From positions 248,001-312,000 of the forward strand of contig JAEWPS010000038.1 of assembly GCA_023460515.1 (NCBI GenBank): a stretch of 64,000 bases of DNA, written 5' to 3'. Within the stretch, counting starts at the first letter, position 1, and the number at the start of each line of letters is the position of its first letter. The stretch comes from Bacillota bacterium (lineage in GTDB: Bacteria > Bacillota > Clostridia > TANB77 > CAG-465). The position numbers and the translations under genes are program-made. Below are positions 53,008 to 61,415 of the stretch, piece by piece. The notes under the pieces are model-generated. The model had not been told where the DNA came from. It saw only the letters and a program-made list of their open reading frames with translations, and made no database searches.

Positions 53008-55023
53008 TTATCTTCCGTCTTTATTTCTTTCTTCGTTTGACTTTCCGTCTCTTTCAGGATTTGGTGGATATTGTTCAGTTTGACCTCTTAAAGTATCTGT
53101 AAAATCTTTAGCTTTAGATCTAGAAACAATATCTTGACCTTCTGGTAATTCAACTTCTGAAATTGCTGATCTAATATCTTCTGTTTTTCTACTAGTTGGA
53201 GGAGTAAACAATTTGAAAAATTTATTTTTACAAATATCTCTACTCTGAGCTTGTAATGTACCAAATTTAACTGGTGTTAATATATATTTTTCAAAATCTT
53301 TTATTTCATCTTCAGACATATTTTCTTTATTTGCAGCATAACCTTTGATTATTTCCTGCCATTTAGATTGATTTTTGTCAGACATTTGTGTAAATCCATC
53401 TAATACACCATATGATGCTTCACCAAAATCTTTAAATCCATTATTTGCTTTTCCCCAAAAACTTTGATCTTCAAAAGATTTTCTATATAAAGATTCTATT
53501 TCAGATTTGTCCATATCTATTCCAGCAGCAGCAATTAATTTTTCCAATTTGCTAGGGTCTAAATCCTTAATAGTTTGTGCCAGGTTTTTCTTGTCTATTT
53601 TCATCATTTCTTTTACTTTGTTTTTTTCTTCCTTTGTTAATGGAACAGGAGATTTTTTTAACTCTTCAAATGCCTTAGTCATAGCTTCATAATCTCTTCC
53701 ACCAAGTTCACTTTGTATTCTCTTTAATCTATCTTCAGAAGATAAACCAACACCATCATTTGAATAACCAAGAATATAATCTAATTTTTCTTTCTTTTTA
53801 TCCTCTGGTGTAACTACAGGTAAAGTTTCTTCCTTTGCAGGCTCACCTGGTTGTGTATAATAGTATCCATTATTTTGTTGCGGATTCTTATTTTTACCTT
53901 TTTCTTTATTAGAAGGTTCTTCTCCTCCCACAACTTGCTGTTGTCCAACAATTGGGTCATCTTCACCTTCAACAGTAACTTTTTCACTTTTTTGTGCAGT
54001 TTCACCTTCAACTGCAGGAGTTTCAGATTCTTTTACTTCTTCTACTTGTGGTAAATCTGCTATTTTAGCTGCCTTAACATTTATACCTCTTTCATTTAAA
54101 GTTTTTTCTGTAGCTTCTACTGTATCTATATATTTTTGTCTTTGTTTTTCAAATTCTTCTTTTAATTGTTTTAATTCATCACCAACAATAGGCATTAATC
54201 TTAATTCATTTTCTAAGATATTTTTTTCTGCAGCTTTAACATTTATTTCAGTATCTAAATCTAACACTTCATTTTGTAATTTTCTTATATTAGATTCATA
54301 TTGACTTTTTTCATCTTCTTTAGCTTGATATTGTGATGTTAATTCCACTCTATCTTTGGATAAATTTGCTCTTTCCCCTTGTAAAGAAGCTATTTCAGCA
54401 GCATTTTTTTCAAGTTCTGCTGGATCATTTGTATTTTTGTTTGCTTCTTCTAATTTTTTAATTTTTTCATCTATCTCTTTAATTTTAGCATCAATATCTG
54501 CAATCTTTTTTGCTAATGTCTTGGCTTCATCTTTTGCTCTAACTGAATTTGCTTTTTCTTCAGCTATTTTTCCACCTTTACCGTCAGCACCTTGAAGTTC
54601 AATTTTTCTATCGTTCAAAGTTTTTATTTCATCATTTAATCCTTTTACCTTATTTTCATTATTTTGTTTTTCAGCAACTTTTTTGTTGAAACTTTCTTGT
54701 GCTTCTTTTATTAGAGCAGCATATTTTTCAACTCTTGCATTTGCAATATTAGTCATATTAATGAAATCTTCTTCTATATTCTTACTTGTAAGTTGAGCCT
54801 CTTTTTGCACATCTTCAAATTTTTTATTCATTTCTTGTCTTGCTGTTTGGTCATCACCTATTTGTGCAAGAACATAAGCTAATTTAGTTTTATTATCTGT
54901 TACATCATCAGGAATATTATATGAAGCAAATAAATTATTTAATTTTTCTTCAGCTACATTTATTCTTTCTTGCATTTTATTTATTATTTCTGTTTCGCCT
55001 AAATTAATTGTATCAATAGCCAT
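53008..55023 (-). CDS. large coiled-coil hypothetical protein, 671 aa
   Basis: Not recognised. There is no signal peptide or membrane helix. Residues about 10-310 are a long alpha-helical coiled coil (repeated EKQNNENKVKGLNDEIKTLN-like heptads, KIADIDAKIKEIDEKIKKLEE in part). Residues 320-420 are an acidic, Gln/Pro-rich linker (QQQVVGGEEPSNKEKGKN). From 430 on comes a helical region (KKEKLDYILGYSNDGVGL, SEDRLKRIQSELGGRDYEAM) and a charged tail. The ATG overlaps the stop of the 43-residue gene upstream by one base (TAATG), so the two are translationally coupled. GGAGG lies 5 bp upstream. Possible cytoskeletal or scaffold role, but this is speculation. Confidence 0.75.
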   Translation of the reverse strand: MAIDTINLGETEIINKMQERINVAEEKLNNLFASYNIPDDVTDNKTKLAYVLAQIGDDQTARQEMNKKFEDVQKEAQLTSKNIEEDFINMTNIANARVEKYAALIKEAQESFNKKVAEKQNNENKVKGLNDEIKTLNDRKIELQGADGKGGKIAEEKANSVRAKDEAKTLAKKIADIDAKIKEIDEKIKKLEEANKNTNDPAELEKNAAEIASLQGERANLSKDRVELTSQYQAKEDEKSQYESNIRKLQNEVLDLDTEINVKAAEKNILENELRLMPIVGDELKQLKEEFEKQRQKYIDTVEATEKTLNERGINVKAAKIADLPQVEEVKESETPAVEGETAQKSEKVTVEGEDDPIVGQQQVVGGEEPSNKEKGKNKNPQQNNGYYYTQPGEPAKEETLPVVTPEDKKKEKLDYILGYSNDGVGLSSEDRLKRIQSELGGRDYEAMTKAFEELKKSPVPLTKEEKNKVKEMMKIDKKNLAQTIKDLDPSKLEKLIAAAGIDMDKSEIESLYRKSFEDQSFWGKANNGFKDFGEASYGVLDGFTQMSDKNQSKWQEIIKGYAANKENMSEDEIKDFEKYILTPVKFGTLQAQSRDICKNKFFKLFTPPTSRKTEDIRSAISEVELPEGQDIVSRSKAKDFTDTLRGQTEQYPPNPERDGKSNEERNKDGR

Positions 55024-55154
55024 TATAATACCTCCTTATTTACTTTATCAAAACTTTCAAAAATACTAGTCTCTTTTCTAATCATTTCTGTCAATTGCTC
55101 TAATTGTTTCATATCTTCTTTTATAACTTTTAATCTTGATCTCAATTCTTCCAT
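55023..55154 (-). CDS. small coiled-coil protein, 43 aa, coupled to the 53008 gene
   Basis: Begins MEELRSRLKVIKEDMKQLEQ and is one amphipathic helix (LEQLTEMIRKETSIFESFDK), ending NKEVL. A GAGAGGAAG ribosome-binding site precedes the ATG at 55154. Its TAA shares one base with the ATG of the 671-residue coiled-coil gene, and the GGAGG of that gene lies inside its last codons. The tight coupling and helical character suggest that the two products interact; this is inference. Short but well supported by context. Confidence 0.75.
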   Translation of the reverse strand: MEELRSRLKVIKEDMKQLEQLTEMIRKETSIFESFDKVNKEVL

Positions 55155-55260
55155 ACAAAAACTTCCTCTCCATATATATACTTATATATTAATCTTACTA
55201 TATATTCTGACAAAAGTCAATACATTATGTCAACATTTTAACTTTTGTTTTATTTTAATA

Positions 55261-56286
55261 TTATTTTATAAACATACAATCTCCAAAACTAAAAAATCTA
55301 TATTTATTTTTAACTGCCTCTTTATATGCATTTAATATTATGTCTTTATTGCTTAAAGCAGAAACTAACATTATTAATGTAGATTCTGGTAAATGGAAAT
55401 TAGTAAGTAATTTATCTACCATTTTAAACTTATATCCTGGATAAATAAATATATCTGTATCTTTTTTCATAGGATGTATTATACCGCTTTCATCTGTTGC
55501 ACTTTCTAAAACTCTACAAGATGTAGTACCAACACAAATCACTTTATCCCCTCTTTTTTTAGTTTCATTTATAATGGATGCTGTATTTGAATCTATGCTA
55601 AAACTCTCACTATGCATTTTATGATTTAATACATCATCTACTTTTACAGGTCTAAAAGTTCCTATTCCCACATGAAGTGTAACATATGCAACGTTAACAC
55701 CTTTTTCCTCTAACTTAGTAATTATTTCTTTCGTAAAGTGAAGTCCTGCTGTAGGTGCTGCTGCAGAACCTGCTATTTTATTATATACAGTTTGATATCT
55801 TTCCTTATCTTCTAATTTTTCTGTTATATATGGTGGAAGTGGCATTGTACCTAATGTGTCTAATATTTCATTAAAAATACCGTCATATTTAAACTTTATT
55901 ATTCTTTCACCTTCTGGTAGTATATCTATAACTTCTGCTGTAAGTAAATTTTCACCAAAAACAATAACAGTTCCAATTTTTGCTTTTCTACCAGGTTTTA
56001 CTAACGTTTCCCAATTATCGTTTTCGAGTTGTTTAGTTAAAAGAAATTCTATAATTTCTTCCTTATTTTCTCTATGTCCAAATATTCTAGCAGGAATAAC
56101 TCTTGTATCATTTAATACTATTGTATCCCCCTTATTTATATATTCTAAAATATTTTCAAAACTTTTATGTTCTATTTTACCAGTTACTTTATCGAGTACC
56201 ATCATCTTAGATTTAGATCTCTCTAAAAGAGGTGTTTGTGCTATCAATTCTTGAGGTAAATCATATTTAAAATCACTTGTTTTCAT
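55261..56286 (-). CDS. queA: QueA, S-adenosylmethionine:tRNA ribosyltransferase-isomerase, 341 aa
   Basis: Builds epoxyqueuosine on tRNA. Opens MKTSDFKYDLPQELIAQTPL. Then come DTRVIPARIFG, MPLPPYI, ERYQTVYN, GSAAAPTAGLHFT, HVGIGTFRPV, HKMHSESF and NFHLPESTLIMLVSA, all canonical. It lies 2 bp after ung. Other queuosine genes (tgt, queG) are not in the window. Confidence 0.97.
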   Translation of the reverse strand: MKTSDFKYDLPQELIAQTPLLERSKSKMMVLDKVTGKIEHKSFENILEYINKGDTIVLNDTRVIPARIFGHRENKEEIIEFLLTKQLENDNWETLVKPGRKAKIGTVIVFGENLLTAEVIDILPEGERIIKFKYDGIFNEILDTLGTMPLPPYITEKLEDKERYQTVYNKIAGSAAAPTAGLHFTKEIITKLEEKGVNVAYVTLHVGIGTFRPVKVDDVLNHKMHSESFSIDSNTASIINETKKRGDKVICVGTTSCRVLESATDESGIIHPMKKDTDIFIYPGYKFKMVDKLLTNFHLPESTLIMLVSALSNKDIILNAYKEAVKNKYRFFSFGDCMFIK

Positions 56287-56288
56287 TG

Positions 56289-56990
56289 TTACTTCCCTTC
56301 TGTAAAAAAATTAGTTTGCATTTCTTCGTTAATATTTTCAATTTGAAAATCTATTTCTTTTTCTCCGTTTTGTTTTAGAAATTCATTTATCTTAGAAAAA
56401 TGTTTACACCCAAAAAATCCATTTCTTGCAGAAAAAGGACTTGGATGTGCACTCGTTAGTATTAAATGCTGCTTATTTGTTATATACTTTTCTTTTTCTT
56501 TTGCATAATTTCCCCAAAGTACAAATACTATTGGTTTGTTTCTTTCATTTAATTTTGTAATAATATTATCAGTAAAAATTTCCCAACCTTTATTTCTATG
56601 GCTTCCTGGTTTATCCTTCTCCACAGTAAGTACACTGTTTAAAAGTAGTATTCCTTGATTTGACCATTTAACTAAATATCCATTATTAGGTATATAGGTT
56701 CCTATATCACTATTCAATTCTTTATATATATTCTTAAGAGAAGGCGGAACTTTAACACCTGGTTTAACCGAAAAACTAAGTCCATGTGCCTCACCAATAC
56801 CATGATAAGGATCTTGTCCAAGTATAACAACTTTAGTTTCTTCATATTTCGTAAGTTTTAAACTATTAAATATATTTTCTTTTTCAGGAAATATTGTTTT
56901 ACTACTATATTCATTTTCTAAAAAATCCATAAGATTTTTAAAATATTCCTTCTCTTTTTCTTCATTAATTAGGTTATCAAAATATGACAT
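56289..56990 (-). CDS. ung: uracil-DNA glycosylase, family 1, 233 aa
   Basis: Removes uracil from DNA. Motif 1 GQDPYHGIGEAHGLSFSV carries the water-activating Asp. Also visible are PPSLKNIYKEL, LLNSVLTV, VFVLWGNYA and HPSPFSARNGFFGCKHF, the latter with the catalytic His. Length is normal. RBS GAGGGATG. It lies 3 bp after the MBL gene and 2 bp before queA. Confidence 0.97.
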   Translation of the reverse strand: MSYFDNLINEEKEKEYFKNLMDFLENEYSSKTIFPEKENIFNSLKLTKYEETKVVILGQDPYHGIGEAHGLSFSVKPGVKVPPSLKNIYKELNSDIGTYIPNNGYLVKWSNQGILLLNSVLTVEKDKPGSHRNKGWEIFTDNIITKLNERNKPIVFVLWGNYAKEKEKYITNKQHLILTSAHPSPFSARNGFFGCKHFSKINEFLKQNGEKEIDFQIENINEEMQTNFFTEGK

Positions 56991-56993
56991 AAA

Positions 56994-57650
56994 TTACATC
57001 CCTCTAACTTTAAGCAATAATTTTATTCTTTTTTTACAATCATCTATATTAACTATTTTCTCGTGTCCTGGATATATTATTATATCTTCAAATCTATCAA
57101 ATAACATATCTATTGTATTTTTCATATCTTCTAAACTTCCAGACTTTAAATCCACTCTTCCATAACAAGTAGCGAATATTGTATCACCTGTAAATAAGGA
57201 ATCAGTACTCTTTTCAAGTAAACACATGCATCCACTTGTATGTCCTGGTGTATGAATTACTTCAAGTAGTATATTACCTATTTGGATTAAATCTTTATCT
57301 TTTACAGTAATTATCTTATCTTTATCTATATTAGGCTTATCTACATTTAATTTTGTAAAATGAGATTTTTCATCATCTTCTAATCCATCAAGATCATTTT
57401 CATGTATTATTACATCTGCATCAGTATATTTCATTATTTCTTCTAACTGTCCCAAATGATCTGCATGACAATGAGTTAAAATTATATATCTTACTTTAAG
57501 ATTATTTTCATCAATTCTAGATATTATTCTTTCCTTGTCATATCCTGGGTCTATTACTACTGCGTTATCTTCTTTATCATATATAATATAACAATTTGTA
57601 GGGTAATTATCATCACCAACTTCAATTTGTATAATTTTATTTCTCTCCAT
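56994..57650 (-). CDS. metallo-beta-lactamase-fold hydrolase (YqgX/GloB-like), 218 aa
   Basis: Metal ligands are visible: THCHADHLGQ (H-x-H-x-DH), the downstream HTPGHTSG, FTGDTIFA and a final YPGHEK. This is a glyoxalase II-like family of thioester or related hydrolases; the true substrate is unknown. The ATG overlaps the end of tdk by 14 bp (tdk ends 57637, this gene starts 57650), indicating cotranscription. Confidence 0.9.
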   Translation of the reverse strand: MERNKIIQIEVGDDNYPTNCYIIYDKEDNAVVIDPGYDKERIISRIDENNLKVRYIILTHCHADHLGQLEEIMKYTDADVIIHENDLDGLEDDEKSHFTKLNVDKPNIDKDKIITVKDKDLIQIGNILLEVIHTPGHTSGCMCLLEKSTDSLFTGDTIFATCYGRVDLKSGSLEDMKNTIDMLFDRFEDIIIYPGHEKIVNIDDCKKRIKLLLKVRGM

Positions 57651-58215
57651 CTTCTTTCACTCTTTTCTTATAGCATTTTCTACATACTGATTTATATTCT
57701 AAATCACCAATTAATATTTGTTCTCCGGAAGTTGTAGCCTTTCCATTCAATGTTCTCATATTACATGTAGCCTTTTTTCCACAATCGCATATAGTTTTTA
57801 GTTCCTCGATTTTATCTGCTATAGTTAGTAATGCTTTACTACCTTCAAACAATTGATTTCTAAAATCACTTCTTAATCCATAACAAATAACTGGAATATC
57901 TAAATAATCTACTATATCTGTTAATTGCTGTACATGATTGGCATTTAAAAATTGTGCTTCATCAACCAATACACATGCTGGTACATATTCTAACGATGAG
58001 CAAAGATTATATATATTAGTATCTTCATTAAAAGTATGTGCATCTTTATTAAGTCCCATTCTAGTAGTTATTTTTCCTTTTTCATACCTATTGTCTATTT
58101 CTGCTGTAAGATACATTACTTTGTATCCTCTTTCTTCATAGTTAAATCCTACTTTTAATAAATCTATAGACTTACCCGCTCCCATACATGCATATCTAAA
58201 ATATAATTTTGCCAC
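57637..58215 (-). CDS. tdk: thymidine kinase, type II, 192 aa
   Basis: Salvages thymidine. P-loop CMGAGKSIDLL, catalytic Glu in VLVDEAQFLN, lasso region VICYGLRSDFRNQLFEGSKALL (in parts), and a zinc site CDCGKKATCN ... CRKCYKK. The start is GTG at 58215 with AGGGGGA 5 bp upstream; 13 further open codons overlap the end of relA. It lies 10 bp after relA. Confidence 0.95.
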   Translation of the reverse strand: MAKLYFRYACMGAGKSIDLLKVGFNYEERGYKVMYLTAEIDNRYEKGKITTRMGLNKDAHTFNEDTNIYNLCSSLEYVPACVLVDEAQFLNANHVQQLTDIVDYLDIPVICYGLRSDFRNQLFEGSKALLTIADKIEELKTICDCGKKATCNMRTLNGKATTSGEQILIGDLEYKSVCRKCYKKRVKEDGEK

Positions 58216-58225
58216 AAAAATCCCC

Positions 58226-60364
58226 CTATCTTGATCTTTTAACCTCATATACACTATCTATTTTCTTTAATTCTCTAATTACTTTTATTAAGCCTTCATT
58301 ACTATCTGTATTTATACTTACATCTACTACTATTTCTTTATCCTGATTTTTTTGTGCTTTTATAGTTAAAATATCTGTCTTTAATTCCTGTAGTTTTTTT
58401 ATAATATCTATGGTCAATGTTTCCCTATAATTTGCCATAACCTTTATATTAGTTATAAACTCAGATTTAACTTTATCTTTCCATTTAATATTAATTTTTC
58501 TATTTAAAATATCCAGTCCTTTTAAATTTTTACAATCTTTTCTATGTACTGATACACCATTTGAGAAGGTTATATACCCTATAATTTCATCACCTGGTAT
58601 TGGAGTACAACATCCAGCAAATTTTACAAGACAATTATTTAATCCTTCAACTATTACAGTATCTAAATTATCTTTTTTCTTCTTAGGCCTATTTTCCTCT
58701 AATTTAACATCTTTAATCTTATTATTTTTATTATATATTTCTAATAATTTATTTACTGCTTTTACATAAGATAAAGTTCCAAATCCAATATTCTCATAAA
58801 CGTTTTCGATTTTATTTACCTTAACAGATGCTGGTAATTTATCTAAATATTCTTCTTTAAGTAATTCTTCTTTAGGTATTCTTTGCTTTTTTACTTCTTT
58901 TTCAAATAGTTCTTTTCCTCTTTGAACATTTTCTGTTGAACCTTGTTTTTTAAGATAAGCCATTATCTTATTTTTTGCACTATTTGTTTTTACATGTTTA
59001 AGCCAATCAAAATTTGGTCCATTACTACTTGAAGAAGTTATAATTTGTACTACATCTGTATTATTTAACTTTGTACTTATTGGAACTAACTTTCCATTTA
59101 CTTTAGCTCCTGTCATTTTTTCAGCTACATTTTGATGAACTAAATATGCAAAATCTATAGTTGTTGCACCTTTTGGCAGAGCTTTAATTTCACCTTTTGG
59201 TGTAAATGCGAACACTTCTTCTCCAAACAATTCACCTTTAAAAGCATTTAAATTACTAACACCTTCCGTTAATTCTTTTTGAAGTTCTAAAGTATGTCTA
59301 ATCCACATTATTTTTTGTTCTGTTTCAGAAAAATTATTTGATTTTTCCTTATACATAAAATGAGCGGCTATACCATATTCAGCATGTCTATGCATATCCC
59401 ATGTACGTATTTGTATTTCGAAAGGGAATCCATTTTCTCCAAATACAGTTGTATGTAGTGATTGATAATTATTAGTTTTTGGAACTGCAATATAATCTTT
59501 AAATCTTCCAGGCATAGGCTTGTACAATTCATGTACAATTCCTAGAGCTGTATAGCAATCTTTAACAGAATCTACAATTATTCTTATTGCAAGTAGATCA
59601 AATATATCTTCTGTATCACAATCTTTTTCTTTCATTTTCTTATATATACTATAAAAATGTTTTGGTCTTCCATATACTGTAGATACAACTTGTGACTCTT
59701 TCAATTTTTGTATTATTTCATTTATTCTAATTTCTATATATTGTTCTCTCTCTGTTTTTTTAGCATCTATTTTTGATTTAATATACATGTATTCCTTGTT
59801 CATAAGTACTCTAAATGAAATATCCTCTAATTCAGATTTTATATGTGATATGCCAAGTCTATGTGCAATTGGAGAATATATTTCTAAAGTTTCTTTTGCT
59901 TTTAGTATTCTAAAATCTTCTTGCATTTCATCAGCTTTTCTCATATTATATAATCTATCTGCAAGTTTTATAAGAATAACCCTTACATCTTTTGCAATAG
60001 CCATAAACATTTTTCTTAAAATATTTATATCTAATTTATCATTATTTGCATAATTTAAATATGCTAATCTATCTACACCTTTTATTAAACTTGTCACTTC
60101 CTCACCAAAATTTAACGTTATATCATTCATATCAGCATTAAATCTCGGCGCTTCATGAAGTATACTAGCATATACAGAATTTTCATCTAAATTAAGTAAT
60201 ATTACCTCAATAGCAACACCAAATGTATGCTCTAAATATGTTTGTCCTGTATACCTTAATTCATCTTTGTATATATCTTTTGCATAGTTTAAAACAGCTT
60301 GTAATCTATTCTCATCATATTTAATTTTACTTGATCGAATAGCCGTTATTAACTTTTCCTCCAT
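58226..60364 (-). CDS. relA: RelA/SpoT-type (p)ppGpp synthetase with degenerate hydrolase domain, 712 aa
   Basis: Stringent-response enzyme. The synthetase domain is intact (GRPKHFYSIYKKM, FDLLAIRIIV, GRFKDYIAVPKTNNYQSLHT in parts, EIQIRTWDMHRHAEYGIA). TGS (EVFAFTPKGEIKALPKGAT), a cysteine region (FAGCCTPIPGDEIIGY) and an ACT domain follow. In the HD hydrolase domain the canonical LLHDxxEDT is ILHEAPRFN: the metal-binding Asp is Glu, and the catalytic Glu-Asp pair is Arg-Phe. Family knowledge therefore predicts no ppGpp hydrolysis. The full bifunctional domain length is retained. RBS AAGGGGGA. It lies in the dnaE-ldhA-relA-tdk-MBL-ung-queA run. Confidence 0.93.
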   Translation of the reverse strand: MEEKLITAIRSSKIKYDENRLQAVLNYAKDIYKDELRYTGQTYLEHTFGVAIEVILLNLDENSVYASILHEAPRFNADMNDITLNFGEEVTSLIKGVDRLAYLNYANNDKLDINILRKMFMAIAKDVRVILIKLADRLYNMRKADEMQEDFRILKAKETLEIYSPIAHRLGISHIKSELEDISFRVLMNKEYMYIKSKIDAKKTEREQYIEIRINEIIQKLKESQVVSTVYGRPKHFYSIYKKMKEKDCDTEDIFDLLAIRIIVDSVKDCYTALGIVHELYKPMPGRFKDYIAVPKTNNYQSLHTTVFGENGFPFEIQIRTWDMHRHAEYGIAAHFMYKEKSNNFSETEQKIMWIRHTLELQKELTEGVSNLNAFKGELFGEEVFAFTPKGEIKALPKGATTIDFAYLVHQNVAEKMTGAKVNGKLVPISTKLNNTDVVQIITSSSSNGPNFDWLKHVKTNSAKNKIMAYLKKQGSTENVQRGKELFEKEVKKQRIPKEELLKEEYLDKLPASVKVNKIENVYENIGFGTLSYVKAVNKLLEIYNKNNKIKDVKLEENRPKKKKDNLDTVIVEGLNNCLVKFAGCCTPIPGDEIIGYITFSNGVSVHRKDCKNLKGLDILNRKINIKWKDKVKSEFITNIKVMANYRETLTIDIIKKLQELKTDILTIKAQKNQDKEIVVDVSINTDSNEGLIKVIRELKKIDSVYEVKRSR

Positions 60365-60383
60365 GATATATCCCCCTTTTTAT

Positions 60384-61379
60384 TTATTTTTTAACCTCGT
60401 TTTTGCAAACTCCTGTTTCAAAAATTTCTTTTATATTGCTAAATGTTGTACTAACAATTTTATCTAAAGCCTCTTTTGTAAAAAAGGCTTGATGTGCTGT
60501 TATAACAACATTTGGCATCGACAATAATATCGATAAGTCTTTATCCCTTATATATGAATTTGACATATCATTTAAAAAATATTTTTCTTCATCTTCATAT
60601 ACATCAAGTCCAAGACCACTTATTTTACCTGCTTCTAACATTTCAATCAAATCATTTGTATTTATTAACTTACCTCTACTTGTATTAATAATATATACTC
60701 CATCTTTCATTTTTTCTATTGATTGTTTATTTATAATATTATTTGTTTCTTTTGTTAATGGACAGTGCAATGATATTATATCTGAATTTTTAAAAAGTTC
60801 ATCAAGTGAAACATATTTAAAGTTCAATTCTTTAGCACCTTCAATATCTGGAAATGTATCATAAGCTATAACGTTAGTGCCAAACCCGTTCATTATTTTT
60901 ATAAATACTTTACCAATTCTACCTGTTCCAATAACACCTACTGTTTTACCATGTAAGTCAAAACCAAGCAAACCATCAAGTGAAAAATTATATTTTCTTG
61001 TTCTTTGGTAGGCTTTATATATTTTTCTGTTTAAAGTTTGTAGTAAACCTACAGTATGTTCTGCTACAGCATAAGGAGAATAATCTGGTACTCTTACTAC
61101 TTTTATTGTATCTGTTAAGTAATTAATATCTATATTATTAAATCCTGCACATCTTAACGCAATTAATTTAACATTACAATTTTCAAGTATCTTTATTACT
61201 TCTTTATCTACAACATCATTTACAAATATGCAGACAACGTCATAACCTTTTGTAAGCGGAGCAGTTTCTGAAGATAATTTGTTTTTAAAGTATGTTATTT
61301 CATACCCAAAATCTTTATTGTAATTATCAAAAGAATTTTTATCATATTCTTTTGTATCGAAAAAAGCTATTTTTATCAT
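60384..61379 (-). CDS. ldhA: D-lactate dehydrogenase-type 2-hydroxyacid dehydrogenase, 331 aa
   Basis: An NAD-dependent D-2-hydroxyacid dehydrogenase. Visible are ALRCAGFNNIDI (catalytic-domain signature of D-LDH), SPYAVAEHTVGLLQTLNRK, VGVIGTGRIGKVF (NAD loop), SLHCPLTKETNNII, INTSRGKLINTNDL (catalytic Arg), GLDVYEDE (Glu) and TAHQAFFTKEAL (His). It most likely makes D-lactate in fermentation; related hydroxyisocaproate-type activity cannot be excluded. RBS AGGAGG. It lies 36 bp after dnaE. Confidence 0.9.
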   Translation of the reverse strand: MIKIAFFDTKEYDKNSFDNYNKDFGYEITYFKNKLSSETAPLTKGYDVVCIFVNDVVDKEVIKILENCNVKLIALRCAGFNNIDINYLTDTIKVVRVPDYSPYAVAEHTVGLLQTLNRKIYKAYQRTRKYNFSLDGLLGFDLHGKTVGVIGTGRIGKVFIKIMNGFGTNVIAYDTFPDIEGAKELNFKYVSLDELFKNSDIISLHCPLTKETNNIINKQSIEKMKDGVYIINTSRGKLINTNDLIEMLEAGKISGLGLDVYEDEEKYFLNDMSNSYIRDKDLSILLSMPNVVITAHQAFFTKEALDKIVSTTFSNIKEIFETGVCKNEVKK

Positions 61380-61415
61380 ATTTTCCTCCTATTAATTTTA
61401 AAATTAATTATACTT

